Source: Raffaelea ambrosiae (lineage: Eukaryota; Ascomycota; Sordariomycetes; Ophiostomatales; Ophiostomataceae). From it: a stretch of DNA of 64,000 bases. This document shows positions 12,476-27,100 of the stretch, piece after piece (the stretch's first letter is position 1; every line of letters begins with the position of its first letter). Below the pieces are notes generated by a model. The model ran no database searches. It had not been told where the DNA came from and was given only the letters and a program-made list of their open reading frames with translations. Location: NCBI GenBank assembly GCA_002778195.1, contig PCDI01000013.1, positions 961,900-1,025,899 on the forward strand, written 5' to 3'. Made by a program: the position numbers and the translations under genes.

Positions 12476-15400
12476 CGTGCACGGTCTGCCAGACAGAGAC
12501 CACCGGACCCCCTCCGTAAGCAGGCGGAAAAACAAGCCAGCTGGTTGACCAGAGCCCCCCCGTAAATCAGCTCAGCAAACAAGACAACAAAACGCCAAAG
12601 AGTTGCACTAGTGACACGCCGTTGGGAGCCACAGGGGTTCCCTGCCGTAGCAGGCGGGCCAGCTCGGCCGTATGTGTGTGGTAACTAGAGCGCGGAATAG
12701 GTGCAGAGTATGTTCTGCGCTTCGCTGACATGCTGCCCAGAACCTGGATATACGGAGACTGGAGCCAAGCCCACCCGAACCCTGCACGAGTACCATGTAC
12801 AGGCGGGTGCGTATTGCTTTTCTCGGTGGTCCCTGTACGAAGTACCTGGCCGACCATGCAAGATGCAGAATATTGCGACTAGCAGACAGATGTTATTACT
12901 CCGTGGCCCGAGGCGGAAAGACTGACAGAAGACATGTGTATGCTCCTAAGATTGGAAGGGGGCGCTGCAGCCGGTTTCAATGCCATAGTGCCTGGCAAAG
13001 TATTTCTCGGCTGGAGATGTTTGGTACGGCTTGTCGGGGATTGCTCGTTTTTTTTTCCCTCTTGCCCTCTCTTCCTCTTTTTCCTCTTGATTTGTTTCGT
13101 ATAATACACGCCACCGATTGGCAGGACAGGCTCTACCACCGATTGCCGCAGGCGGGAGCTGATCGACGTGAAGCGAGAGCGACCGAGAATGCACGGGCGA
13201 GGTGAGCGGGGGGGGAGGGGGTGTGCCAACACGCGGCGAGAGCCAGGAGATGGATAAACCGGGTTGGAGGTACTCGTACAGCCCGGCCACGATGGTTGGC
13301 ATAAAAAGTGGTGGAGGCTGCTGCTATTACGATGTACGAGTATGTACGTGTAAGATATTACTACACTGTATGTACTCGTACATACATACATACATACCTT
13401 CCCATACCATGGTACACCGCCTGCCTCGTATGCACGAGGAAGGAAGGATGCAGGCGAAGGAAAAAGGGAAGGAGCGCGCTCCGCAGTGTGTAAGCTCGCA
13501 CAAAAGCGGGAACAGCAAGCACAGCGCGCGGACCGGATGGCTTGGCCACGGCAGAAACGGGGGGAATCGGGGGCAGGCGCGACTGCCAGCTCCAGGTCGC
13601 TCCTTCCTGCGTGATACGTCACCGAAACAGACGGCGGAGAAACGAAAGAGAGCCTCATAAAGCCCCCCATCCCGGAACAGCAAAAAATCAGGCACTATGT
13701 AAGACAGTAAACTACGCGCACATACATGGAGCTGTCGACACATGTGAAGACAACACGGCCCCCGACAAAACGGTTTGTCGCCTCCTGGCCACAGACGTCC
13801 CAAGGCCAGGGCTGGTCGCTAACCAACTACTGTGTGCACATCTGACCACGGGCAAGTAAGTCTATGACACAAAACGGAAGCGAAGATCAGCAAAGAAAAG
13901 GCAAGCGACAACAATAATCACGGGACAAGCCAATTGACAGAAAAAGAAAAGAGACACACACACAAAAAAAGCCCCAAAAACTGGTTGCCCCCTAAAAAAC
14001 GGGGACCTGACAAATGATGCAGGCGCCGGTCCTTTTGCTCTCTGTCTCTCTCTCTGTCTCTCTCTTTCTGTCTGTCCGTACAGAGCGTCCCTTTTTTTAT
14101 TGTATTTTCTTGCTACTCGTACGAAGACCAGCGCGGGTACAAGTCATCACACACGCGTGCGCCTCACCATGGTCTGTGGAAAGAGAGCAGCATTTGCTGT
14201 CCGGCCCATTGGCCAGAGAAGCCGGCCAGGCCAGGGCGGCCACAACCATGAGACGAAGCCGGGGGGATGAGACCAGTCTTATCCCAATGGATACTCGTAG
14301 ACAGGCCAATCTGTTCCAGGGTGGGATCTTCGCTTTTCTTTTGCTGGGAAGAGCTCTTGGGTTCCAATCCTCAACGGGAACAAATGCTCCGACCCCCCCA
14401 AAAATCTCCTGACGTGACAGAGACATACATACATGGGATGGTAAGTACATACATGGGATGGTAAGCGGTCTTCTGGGGAAACCCATATTACTGCGAGTAT
14501 GCACGATATTAAGTCGGCGACGACCTATGACATAACTAGCTCGGAGAGTCTAGAAGAAGGGGGGAGGGGGGTTGGGTTCAGAGGAAGGAAAAGGCAAGCG
14601 AAAACGGGGGAAAATGAGAGAATAGGAGGAGACCGGCTTCACTTTGAGGCCTTTTTTCACTGGCAAACGCTGTACAGTGCAATCACATTTGCTCTGCCTC
14701 CTCCTCACGCCCTATGCTCACGCCCCCTTTTTCCTTACCATTTTTGCTCGCCATCTTCAAATTCCCCGAAATTCATCTCGACCACACATGCACTACAGCC
14801 TTTCGTTCTACAAGCTACTACCAAGCCACGCCTGTTGCGGTCCAGCGTGCTGCCCCCCCCCTGTCCCGTTCAGCTGAGGATGCCCACTCCCACTTTGGAA
14901 GAACTGGTTGAAGGTGCATAGCGCCCGTCCCTAATCCGATCGACGCTAGGGGGGGGGGGACAGACAAGAGGGGCTCCGTCTAATTCTGAAGGAATAGGGT
15001 GGGGATGAGCAGAAAGATACGTATCTTTTTTGTACGAGTATGCAGGTGTGGTCCAGTTTTTTGTTTTGTTTTGTTTGTTTGACAACTACTTTACTTAGTA
15101 GTATCTGGCTGGCCCAGCCGGGAAGAGGGGACTGGCATATGTGGGTTTCGCATCCTGCTTTGCTTTGCGAGTGGTCGAGACAACATAGTATGCATGATCG
15201 CCAGCGGTGAAGACCTGAGCCAGACGAATGACAGTTACAGCCTCGTGCAGCAAGCCATGGGCGACGGACTGGTATTCTGATAAAAATAACTACATAGTAG
15301 ACGAACAAACGAGCCAGCCAGCAAAGCGACCAAGGAGATGGGGATGCGGGAGGAGGAGAACGAAGAAGGATGGGGGAAAAGGAGACAACAGAACAAGACT

Positions 15401-18400
15401 CCATTTTGTGGCTTTCTCCCCTGCTGGCAGAGCATTTCCCCTTGTGGGCTTCCTTCCCCGTGTGGGGGCTTTTTTATAGATTTTTTTGTGATTTTCTATG
15501 ATTCTATGGTTTTTTTTTTTGCTTCCTCTAGACCCGGCAGCGGATGTACACTGGTTACCCCCCCCGGTTGGCTGGACTGGCTCTCTCAGGTTGGACGAAC
15601 GACAGGTCCGGTCCACCATTTTCTTCTTTTCTTTTCCCTGTTGTGCATTTGCATGCAGATTGTTTCTTGGTCAAACAGCAGAGGAAACAAATAAAAGGGG
15701 GAAGGGGAGAAAGAGGGGGGAAAAAAAGAAGAAAAAGCCAGCAGACCCGAAGACGTGGGGAGGAAAGCCGGATGTGACGGTCTGGATCTACCCGGAAGGC
15801 TGCTGTGCGGCCTGACATGGTCAGGTAAAAACAAGGCAAACGGCAAACGACAAACGACAAACGACATGTCAACACGCAGGGCCGGAATGGAATCTGACTG
15901 ATTTTGACGGACGGAAAGAACAAAGATACGCTCGTACTTTAAACTGGACAAAAATACCATTGTGAGCACACACACAGAGAGAGAGATACAAGTAATGAAT
16001 CAGTAAAACAAATCCATAAATAGCCCCTCCCAAAACAACCCAAACACTACCCAAAAAAATACGACAGACAAGTATTCCCTACTCTTTCTTGTCCTGCTTG
16101 CATTGTGCACGCTCAATCGTATCCATCCTATCCCGAGCTGCATGCCTAGTTCCCTCCCAGCGGACTGCACCCTGTCAGGTTTGCCGAACAACGCGACCAG
16201 CGATCCGCGGTAAGCGGGACTGAAAAAAATAAAATAAAAAAGCCAGGAGAGCAGAGCATTAGACGCATTCCATACAAACTCGTACAGGGCAGGTGGGTGG
16301 GCTGCTGCTTGCCTCGAGTGACACGGTCCAAGGCCATCATCGCACATATGCGATTGCAACAAGAAGCACGTATCTGCAATGATATCTTGTTTTGCATCTG
16401 GATGTTTGTCCTTTTGTGTGTGTGTGTGTGTGTGCATGTCCTCGGGCGGCGCTGTGCTCCGCTATGCTAGCCGTCATCATCTTTCTGTGTACTTGTGTGC
16501 ATCTACTATAGTATACCTGGGTGATGGCTGTTGCTGTGGCTCTCCTCTCTCTTCAAAGGAAATAAGGGCCAGCTTGACAGATCCCGTTCGCCGGCACACT
16601 TGCAGCTTTTGCTTTTTGTTGCTTGCGCGCAGGAAGGATTTCTATTATGGAGCACCGCGAGACTAAGACCAACACACGGCGTACTCCGTGTGCCGGCGCT
16701 GGGACCAAGATGGCCGTAGGCCCCACAGGTTCCTGTCACATCCGTATTTTTACCTTGCACTGCGCCTCGTTCACTTGCCCATTTCTTACTTGATACTGGC
16801 TTCGTCTGGCCAACTGGATTGGTGCCTTCGCTAGCGAGAAAGTTGTTTACTATGTATGCGCCATCTGGTCTGCAGACACATACACACATACATGGGCGTT
16901 ACAAAGTAGTTGTGTAGTATTAGCAGGCGCGGCCTAGCTCGGGAAGCCTTAGCAAAAAGGCTTTAGCTGGCCTTCCAGGGTAACATGTAGCATTCTGATT
17001 GGCATTGCCTGACTTTAGGTGCTAATGGCAGCCCTGCTTTTCTGCAGCCCTGCTTTCCGTGGTGTTATTATTATCTTACAGTTGCATTTTGTCTCTCGCG
17101 GAAGCACTGTTACCCCGTTCCCGGCACACGATGCTACCGTGCATCGTACAGGACTCTGGACCCAAGATACGTGACCCTGTACACGTACATACGGTGGTAA
17201 CATAATATACAACTACGAGTACTTGTATAAATGTACACGCACACGCACGCACGCTCAAGATTTGTGTGTAGGACAACATGGCCCGGTGTGCAAGCGTGCA
17301 GCTGGCTGCAGAGATACGACTGTTTTCCCTCCGAATATGTCCCGTTCTAGAGTTTTGTTTTTTTTGTTTTGTTTTTTTGGTCCACGGAGCGTTCCCCGAT
17401 CTATGCGATGCTATGCAAGAATGTACATATCTCATACGTGCAAAAGTACAAGGCAGCCGGGGAGAGAGAGAGACAAAACAATTCTGGGGTTCCATGCCTC
17501 GGCAGACCACCCCGTCATGTTATTGTGTCGGCGGTTCGGTGCGGCTACGCACCTTTTTGTGTGTCCGCTGTCTCTTGGTTGGGGGAGAAGACCAAAAAAC
17601 CCACATTCGCGGAAGCGCCAGTGCCACCACAGCCACGTCTTCGGGAATTCTCGAACGCCGTCACTTGGTTCTTTTTCTTTTGGCTTTGGCTTTGGCTTGC
17701 CAGCTATCGTGATGTGTCTCTGAAAATCCCACTACCGTGTACAGCTAATGCAGAGTTCTTTTTTGACGACAAAGAAATGCCAAAGGAGCCCCCCTCCCAA
17801 AAAAAAAGGAAAAGGAAAACCAAAAGGAAACTAGAAGCATCAAAACTCCAAGCCAGGGGAGCAGACTAAGGCAGAAAATCGGGGAGTCAAATCACCGTCG
17901 AAAGACAACCGCGCAACGAAGGAATAGGAAGGAGGCCGGCATGAAAAAAAAAAATAGATTTTAGAGGAAACCCCCAAAGCACAGTGGAGGACTGGCGAAG
18001 CCTGCAGAGGGAGCCAGCAGCATACGCCAACACGCAGCCAGAGCCAGCAAGACCGAAAACATTCAACCCCAATTATTGAATATTAAAATAAAACAATTCA
18101 AAAACCAATCCTAAAAACCAAACCATGGGGTGGAGATAGCGCTAGCCGTGCATATTGCATGCATGTGGTGGTATGGTCTTGTCGCGTTGTGGTCTGTGTG
18201 GCAAACACGAGCTGGCACGGTCGATTGCTCTCTGCAGACACAGGGCGGGCGAGGCATTTGATCCAGAGCAGACGAGATTGACAAGAGATGGAATAAAATA
18301 TAGTCGAAAATAAAATGGAAAATAAATATAAAATTAGAATAATTATAAAATTAAATAATAAATCAAATAATAAACAAATAACCATACCAATAATGCATAA

Positions 18401-18707
18401 CAGCAATGGACTATGTAAAAGAATCACCCAGAAACCCACAAACCACAAACCACACAAATCGGCGACCAATCAGTGCCAGCGCCGGCGACCTGGAAGGCTG
18501 CAAGTCAGCTACGAGCTGGACCTACCAACCCCTGCTGCAGAAACCCGTTCCGGTGTACATAGTACATGCAAATGGGGGGGGGGCGAGACGAGGAATATGT
18601 ACTATTATCTCTGACTGTCAAGTTTTCGTTTTGTCTCCCCTCTGTGTATTTTGTGTGTCTGTGTGTGTCTCTTTGCCTTTCCCATTTTCATGTCTCTGCT
18701 GTCCTTC

Positions 18708-18751
18708 TGTAAAACTGTCTGTAAAACTGTCTGTAAAACTGTAAAACTGTC
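18708..18751. repeat. Short tandem repeat of CTGTAAAACTGT
   Basis: Three to four imperfect copies of TCTGTAAAACTG lie in tandem in a pyrimidine-rich stretch. No gene covers them. Confidence 0.85.
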
Positions 18752-21700
18752 TCCCTTGTGTGCGTGCGTGTGTACCTTGCCTGTTCGCCGTCCTCGCTTC
18801 TCGGCTTCATCCTTTGTTTTTTGACGGGTGGCAGAGATCTCTCTCTCTCTCCCTCCCTCTCGGTGTCATTGCTTCTCGTGCCGTGTGCGTGTGTCGTCAC
18901 CACAGGCTCCCTCCCTCCCCTGCATCGTTACTCGCTATTCGTTACTCGCTGCTTTTCTTCTTCTTCTTCTTCTTCTCCCCCACCCATCTGGTTCTATTCA
19001 TTAAGGACCACCCCCTTGCCTCTTGGGTGGTCGCTCAAGGTCCAAAAGGGCAGTGGCCGGCCGTGGTGATGCCGTCCTCTTCTTCGGCGCATCGACAAAT
19101 CCATCTGCGAAGTATTTTCTTCGTCCGACAAAGGAAATAAATAAATGAATGTATATATCACATCGGAGAGAAGGGGTGGCTGAAGCAGGGTTCACGCTTT
19201 GGCGCCGTCGGCACATCACGTATGTACGGCACTATTGGTTGTCAAAAAAAAAAGAAAAAAAAGACCCTAATAATACCGTGTGCGATACTGGCTCCGTTTG
19301 TGTGATATGTACTGTCTATCTCCCATTGCCACGATCTTGCTGCGAGCATGTACCAGGCCAGTACTTCCCTCTCTCTTCTTCTTCTCATGTGGTGTCTGAG
19401 CCTACGGGCTCACAACTATCTAACGCCCAGGGTCACCCACCCCCCCCCATCCCTTCCTCCTTTCGTTTACCGCCCTGTCAGCAACTGGGACAGTCCACCA
19501 TCCAAACAGTCACAAATTTTTTTCTGGGCCAGCCGTGCCCCAACAGGCGGAAAATGTGATGGCCCCCAAAGGGATCTCTCCCAGGGCACTGGTTGCAGCT
19601 GATGGGACCGATGGGCTTGCACGAGATGCACTTTTCCCCCTCCAAAAGAAAGAACAAAAGAGGAAGGGAGGTGTGTTCTGTCGGGTCTGTATGTCTGACT
19701 GTATTTTTTGGGGGGTTTTTTTTTGAAAAAAAAAAATCATTTTTTCCAGACTCCTGCCCGTTTTTGACTTGTCCCAATGGGGAGGGGGTTTGGTTGCACA
19801 GGATTGTTCCTTCCGTCGAACTGTCTCCGAAAAGGTCAAATCACGTACGGTGTAACTAACTAATACATCCTGCTCAGGCTATCACCACAGCACCCCCAAA
19901 CAAACTTTTTCTCTCTCGCAGAACATGCACAACATGCGCAACATGCACATCATGCCTCGCTCGGGGCCCCAGTCTTAGACAGCACTAGAGAGAGAGAGAG
20001 AGAGAGAGAGACACGCGAAGGGTAGTCCACGACACAGGATGATGGAAGAACACCCAAATGGGCGGGGCCCTTGTCTATCTCGCAGACAAAGCACGACAAT
20101 TCTTCCTGACGTGTTGGTCTCCATCTAGTTAGTTGGTGGTGGAAATGTAAGATATGTAGCAGATGCGTGGTGTATTTTTTTGATGGTGTGGACAGGTGAC
20201 ATGCCATGCTGGCACACGCACGCACACACACACCCCCCGCAGGCACACACCAGATACCATCAGACGTGGATGCATGCAAATCACAACCCAGATCCCCCAA
20301 GGCATGGGGCCTGGGAGGATCATGACACCGGGACTTGGCGCGAGCCAGACACACTACAAAAGTCCCCACCCTGGGGAGCAAGCAGAACTTCGTATTCTCC
20401 AGCATGCCAGGCGGAAGGATTATAGGGATGGGAAAGGCAAGGGCGACTGTCTCTTTTTACCACGAAGTATGCATACGAGTAGTCAAGACGGTGGTGATGG
20501 TGGTGATTGTGGCGATGGTAGTATCTCTTGATCCTAGACCCAGGTGCCAGCGAAGCAAGCCTGACGTGTGTGTGTGCAGTGTACGATGTTCGTAATGGCT
20601 CTTTGCCTTTATCCATTTCCTCATCTCTTTTCCCAAACCCCATGCACGGTGCACATGGGTCCTACAAAATACAGGGCCAACGGGCAACAGCAAACAGCAG
20701 GAACGAACGACTACGTAAAATGACCCATGCAGCCGCGCCACTTGCAGCCATTGACCCAAGGAATATTTATTTATTATTTTTCCAAGAAAATAAGGAAACC
20801 ACAAAACTACAAGAAATTACAGGATGAACGCCGCTTATTGATGATGAGCAATATGAAGAAAACGAAAGAGAGGGACTGGAGGGCAAAACAGCAACGCAAG
20901 GGAACACCATCGCCGCGAAAAGAGGAGAGAAACCCAGGATCCGGGCCTTTTGTGGCCTCGTTGCAGAGCGCAAAAAAAGTCATGACGCAATAGATGGAGA
21001 CTGGAGAGAGAGAGAGAGAGGTACCTTTATGGGGGAGGGGAGATGGAGCTGGATACTAACTAACTTAGTTACGATATTCATACATAGTAGATAGAGAGAG
21101 AGGGGGGGGGGGTGTCAACTCGTCTGGTATGCATGCCACTTATGTATATAGCGAGTACTATGCAATAGCGAGGGGTCTTCAGCCCGCTTTTGAAAGGTTT
21201 GACATAATTCGTGGAGCCGGGAAACCCACCTGGGAAATCCACCAGGAAACCCACCCGGCAGGCTCGGTTTGTGTGTGTGTGTGTACGGTATGTACGGAGT
21301 TTACGGTGTATGTGTGCGTCTGTGCTCTCGTCCTAGTTGTTCCGTGCCGCGAAGACAGAACTACTGACTTACATACTAACTATGTTTCACCGCTGTCTGT
21401 TGTCGGTGAGGCCGTTCAAACTAAGATCTCCGCCTTAATTTTTTTGGTTCCAACAGCCTCGATCCCCCGTTTACGGTGGTAATCCGTGTCCACATAAGCA
21501 ACTACTATGTTGCTTATGTACCTTTTTTCATACTGGTCATACTGGTCGTCGTTTTGCACGGTTGACGACTCTCCCTGGGCTCACGAACCGAAACGGTCCA
21601 ACAGCCGGTTATTGCTTTTTGTTATTTTGTTATTCTGTTATTCTTTTCTCTTCTTTTCTTCTTTCCTTTGTTCTCACAGTCTCTCCCATTGCCGCGGTGT

Positions 21701-24161
21701 GACACTTTTTTGTTGTTCCCAGTATGACAGCCGCGGTGACGCAGACATTTGGCAGCCGTGACAAAGAAACAAAACAAAAGCCCCCGAAGCCCCCAGAGCA
21801 CGTACTTACACGTAAATTCGATGAAGATTAGCAGGGATAAAGAATGAGAGAGATCTAGAGCGACAGATAAATAGAGGCCCAGAAGCCCAGAAGCCAGTCA
21901 GTTTAGGCTCACCCCACCCCTCATCTTTCTTGCTATATTCTTCACAAATTCTATCTTGCTTTTTTTTTTTGGTTCCTTTTCTTGTGTTTCACCGCCTGCC
22001 AGGAACAGTGATCATTGTTCACATACATAGTAGTTCCGCACCCCGTGCACTTGCATACGGCTGCTGCCAAGTCATTTCCTCCCGCCCGTTCCCCTTTCTA
22101 TACTTTATTTGTCCGGGGGGTGTCCGTTTGCTTTGTAGAGGGAGAGAAGGGTTCTCTTTCGGCCTTTCTTCTCGTGCCACCAACAGAAAACGCGTAACGC
22201 ACTAACGACTAATATTGGCAAAACCTCAAGAAGAAGAAGAATACGTAGAACAACGATGCAGGATTATAGATTGCATGTAAGCGAAGCATATGAAGAAGGG
22301 CGGACAAGAAAAGAGCTCTTTTACTCAAAAAAAACGGAAAAAAAGGGGGAGAAAAAAAAAGAAAAAAAAAGAGACGCATATCCAACCCTCTTTCAGGAAA
22401 GTCTCCAAGGCAGACAGGGGAGGACCACAAACGCAGACGGACGCGGTTCCGAACCCGCTCGTTGGACAGCAAGAGAGCAGGGGTTTTTCTTTCCGTCAAA
22501 GTGCGGCTGCGCCTTCTTCTTCTCCATTGTGTGGTTGCTCGCCAGCCGGAGAGGGTTGTGTTCTTGGGTGGAAAGGTCTGGCCCAGTCTGTCTGTCTGCC
22601 TGTCTGCTTGTCTGCCTGCCTGTCAGCCAGCCGCCCAAGCTAAAGCGAGAGGGGGGGCACCCTTCTCGTAGATTCCCGGTTCCTTCAGTTTGCTCCGTGT
22701 CCGTGGGACGTATTGCGAGAATCTAGCCCGGGACCGATGCGATGCGAGTCAACTTCGGGACGATGCTTCTTTGGAGAGAAGATCCAATACAATAGACCCG
22801 AGAAGGGAGGGGGGTGGGGGGCGATCCTGATCACCCAGGGCCATCCTTCAATCACATTGACGACATTGGTTCTGCCCTGATCACAACTGCGCGAGCACAT
22901 CACACGGATCACGCGCGCACACAAAGAGCGATGCGCACGCTCGTCGTCCCCTGCGACGGGTAGCGTAAACCCAAACCAGTCACAGGAGACAGAGAAAACA
23001 CACCTACGGACCAAGAGGCCATATGACGCCTTTGTGGACTTTATTTTTTTTTTGGTTGGTTATGTTTTATTTTTTTATTTTTTTTTCTCTCGTCAAATAA
23101 CCTCGTCTACCCTTTATGGCAAGGCTGAGGACGGTTGGTTCCAGATGTCTCTCTCGCCTTCTTTTTATCGCCTTACCGTGCTTGTGCTGTGACAGGCAAG
23201 GATCGACATCAATTGATCCATCGCCGGGACAGCTTGGCTGCAATAGCGCTGGAGACGAGCCAGACTACCAACTATGTAATACAATGGTAGGATACCAGAG
23301 GCGGCGGGGAAAATCGTCAGCCAGCACCAGTGGGTGGTGATCTGCAGACAGCGCCATTGGTAGGGCAGAAAGATGGTTATTTGCAGTGCGTTAGCTACAG
23401 TGCAGTTTGGGGTATGAAGACAGCAAAAGACGGGCGTTGAGGAATTGGGGAAGCCGCCGGCTGAGCCCGCGGGTAGAAGATACATAGTAGCTTCAAATTG
23501 TGACACGTCCGGTATGTGTGCGTGTGTGTGTGTGTGTGTCTAGAAAGCAACTAGTTAGTCGCTATGCTCTCCAGCCTGGATTGGAATAAAAGTGGTGGAG
23601 AGCGGTGTCTGTGTGTCTTTTCCGGGGCCTTGCCTTTCGGGGCCTATGTTTCGTGCATGCTCCGTATGGCAATGATGTCTTGGATGGCCAAACCCGGGAT
23701 TTTGCTGGCTCGGCGGAGTCTGTCCTGTGGAGTTGTCACTGTTTCATTGGTAGTGGATACGGACGAGCCTATTTCCCAAGGGGACGATGGTGTCGTTGCG
23801 TAGTATTATCCAGCAAAAGAGGGCTGTTCACTCTTGCGCTGGTTCGCTGATGATGGGCGCCCGGGCTGCTACTCCTATCACCGTCAGCGACCAATTCCGA
23901 TGTCAATCAGAGCAAGGCCAGAAAAAAGAAATACCAACAGGGAAAAAAAAAAAAGAAAACAGAAAATTAAAAAAAAAGACCCAGCACACCAGCCAAGGAA
24001 GGAATGAGGAGGGGCGTCATCGCTGACTCCGTGCGCTAAACAGCGCCAACGATGCGCCCAAACCTATGGGGCTTGCCTGGCTAGCCTTGTGATCCCCACC
24101 CGAACCACCCGTTAGGACCACTTGACAGGGGGGTGGAAAAGGGCACCACCCAGTGGATGTC

Positions 24162-24162
<1 letters not shown>

Positions 24163-24196
<34 letters not shown>
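24163..24196. repeat. (CT)n microsatellite
   Basis: About sixteen perfect CT dinucleotides run in a gene-free stretch. Confidence 0.95.
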
Positions 24197-24199
<3 letters not shown>

Positions 24200-27100
24200 A
24201 TAGGTGAGGGAGAAGAAATATGGGCAGTGGGAACGGACAGTTGGGGGAAAGGGGGACAAGACACCACCGACCGACAACTTGACAAGACAGGGCCAGACAG
24301 GGCCGAAGACGGGCGACAAGGCGGTTGGTGCTAGACGCCCATCCCATCTCCAGCGTTCTTATTTGTACAAAGTAGTTGGTTAGCTCCAATGATTATTATT
24401 TTAAAAAAGAGGAGTGCCACACACGGACAACGCTTGTTGCTAGATGCATTGTAACGACATAGTACATGCACGTACGGGGGAGCAGCACTTGTGCCCCATG
24501 GAGCCGAGAAACGCGCAATGACGAGGAAGAAAAATTTGAGAAAAAAAATTTAAAAATTTAAAAAAATATGGGAAACCCAGCAGACGCCGTGATGGAGGGA
24601 GAGCAAACTTTTGATAGCAAGGAGCAAGCGGAGGCAAATCAAAAAAACTGCAGGAGACTAGATAATTAAATTCTGGAGAAAACAGCCCATATCACTACTG
24701 CATAGAAGCAGAAAAGAAAGCAGAATAAGGTGATTTACGAGAAGGCGAAGCAGGAAAAGGACGAGGAGACAGAAGAATGGGAGCAAGTATATCAGCACAC
24801 AAAAAGGAGAGTTGCTACTATGTATGTTGAGTCAACAAGAGCAAAGGTCAAGATACAGAAGCACAAAGAATATGTGCCTTATTTTATTTTGCTGCCCAAT
24901 AACAACGATAACAACAACAACCAATTGTAAGACACAAAGAACGCAGAGCGTGTCTTTTTTTTTTTTTTTTTTTTTCAGTGACGCCCGGGGAGTCTCATTC
25001 CATTGACTCTTACCCGGCGTACATACACAGTAGTATGGTCGTACAGGCGCATCCGGGGCAAAGGGCAAGGCAGCCCAGTCCACCTGGGACGCCGGGACCG
25101 AGTGCTCGTTTTCGCTAGGCTCGCGATGTGCACTCGAATTATATTACTAGCTTAGGTTGAACTGGTGAGCTTTTTTTTATTTTATTTTTTATTTTCCCCC
25201 CCCCCTCTGTGATCTGACCCTCTTCTCTTCTCCTCCTCTTCACTTGGTCCTTTCTGCTTCTTTTCTTCTTTGGTTTCTGGTCTCCTCCACCCCCTTTTGC
25301 CCAATGGCCACTACCTTGATCTAGACTTGGGGGGTTTTTTTTTTCTCCTGCTCTCGTTTGGATGCCCGGAATCTGTGTCTCCCCCTGGTCGTCTCCATTC
25401 CTGTGCGTACGTTTTTGCCACAAATGGGGGAACATTTGCCGAAGAAATGGTCCCGTACCAGCCAAGCAATTACCAAGGAATCACGGACAATATCCTTCAG
25501 GCTTTGTCTGACTACTACTCGCACCTCACTACCACCCACACCCATTTTTGGGGGGGTTTTGTTTTGTTATGTATTGGGTTTTCAGCAGGAGAGAATTCCC
25601 ATCATAGCAACACAGGCCAAAGCCTTCACACACGGTACATTTCATTGCCTCAAAGAGTATGTGGGAGAGAGAGAGAAAAGAGAGGGTCCGGCTGTTTGAT
25701 TGCGTTCTTTCTTCGGGCACTGCTCTCGCCATGGAGACCATGGCGACCACCATGGAGACCACCATGGCTGACTGGTCTTTTTTGTCCTCTCAAGCTAACT
25801 CGTTGTCATGTATTCCCATTTTATTTGCTTCTTCTTTTTTCGGAGCGAATTGTTCAAAAAAAAGTGTTCTTTTGCTCTTCCATTCTCCTCTTGTGCCTGC
25901 CTGGGCCGTCTGTGACATGCGTGGACAGGTCTCCACTTGCCTTTGGCCCAGTACTCGTACAGAACAAGCGCAATCCTTTCGTATTTACTATGTACGTCCC
26001 TGCACGTCTAGGCGGGTCTTTGGGGTTTTTTCTTTCTTTGTTTGGGTTGTCTCTGTCTGTGGTGGTTGGTGTGTGTGTAGTTCAATGTATCTTTGTATTG
26101 GTGTCTATCTTGCTTGCGCATTGTTTGGTGTATCTCACCGTCCGTGCTGGTTGTCCAATGCGCGTCTCTGTGCGCCTCTGTTGCGTCTTGATGACAGGCT
26201 TTCTTCATCGATCGCTCGCGGCAAGATAAGATACTATAGTAGATCACCCATGGAGATGATCGCCCGGTTCCCCCGTTGGTGTTGGTTTCAAGGGGGATTT
26301 CCAATGGCAACAAAGGGAAGGGTGTTCGTCGGAATGCTGCATTCGGTCTGCTACGAGGATCGGCCTCTTGCTCGATGCGTTGGTTTTTTTTGGGTGTGGT
26401 GTGACAATTTTGGTCTCGACTCTCTTTTGACATCCCAGACTAATGCGCAAGAGGAAATCAAAGACAAGCGGGAAAGACGAAAACAGAAGGGGGGCGTGTG
26501 CATTGCAAGTGTCAACTAGTTAGTTAAGCCATGAAATGGGCGGTCCCATCGAGAAAAGGTGTCCACTAAATACAATGGTGCCAACTTAACACGACTTTGT
26601 CCTTTTTGGGGGGGAGGGGGGGGAGGGGAGAGATTGAACCTACCTGGCTATCCGTTTTCCCCATAGCCCGAGCGTCGTCGGTGGTTTGTTTTTTTGGCAA
26701 CGCCTTGCTCAAGATCTCAACTGTGCGGATGGTGCATCCTGGAATTCTGGTACCGATCACGGCCGCGTGCATCGGAGAAAGAGATTGGTCGACCATTCCA
26801 ATGTCAAACACCAACAGCGGACGAGCCGCGACCCAGACCAGGCCAGATTCAGGAACAACCCAAGTGCGAGGAGAAAACGAGAGAGCAAATATTCGATTAA
26901 AAATCCAAAAAAAAAAAAAAATGCAATAGTTGGCAAAGGGCATAGTTTGGGTCGCGATGCAAGGAGGAATGGGAAGAGCATAGCTGAAGACGGAAGAACA
27001 CGCTTTCGAGAAGTCGGGGGGGCTTCTGTTTCGAAGGCCAATAGTCGCATTTTCTATTGTTTTTTTTTGTTTGTTTGTTTCTCAGCCCTTGCTTGCTTTC

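Larger units (their letters stand above)
10750..20000. other. Gene desert, left part
   Basis: No protein-coding gene could be supported. The longest open frames, such as 12879-13670 (-) and 11091-11711 (+), show no domain, no supporting introns and no coherent composition. The DNA has many short repeats, including (TTC)n at 18956-18976, (GA)n at 19987-20010 and an AAACTGTCTGT repeat at 18708-18751. It also has many copies of TACGAGTA/TACTCGTA and several of TACTATGTA/TACATAGTA. A block at about 12453-12480 carries TAACTAGTTA, TACTATGTA and TACGAGTA back to back. Confidence 0.6.

Noticed and set aside
12879..13670. A 263-codon open frame on the - strand
   Set aside because: It has no recognisable domain and crosses several recurring intergenic words. 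It is likely chance in GC-rich DNA.
16921..16985. Possible hairpin or MITE (GGAAGCC ... GGCCTTCC)
   Set aside because: The stem is short and imperfect, and no target-site duplication or second copy was found in the window.
25270..26229. A 319-codon open frame on the + strand
   Set aside because: It has a TTG start, hydrophobic low-complexity sequence from T-rich DNA, no family and no supporting introns.
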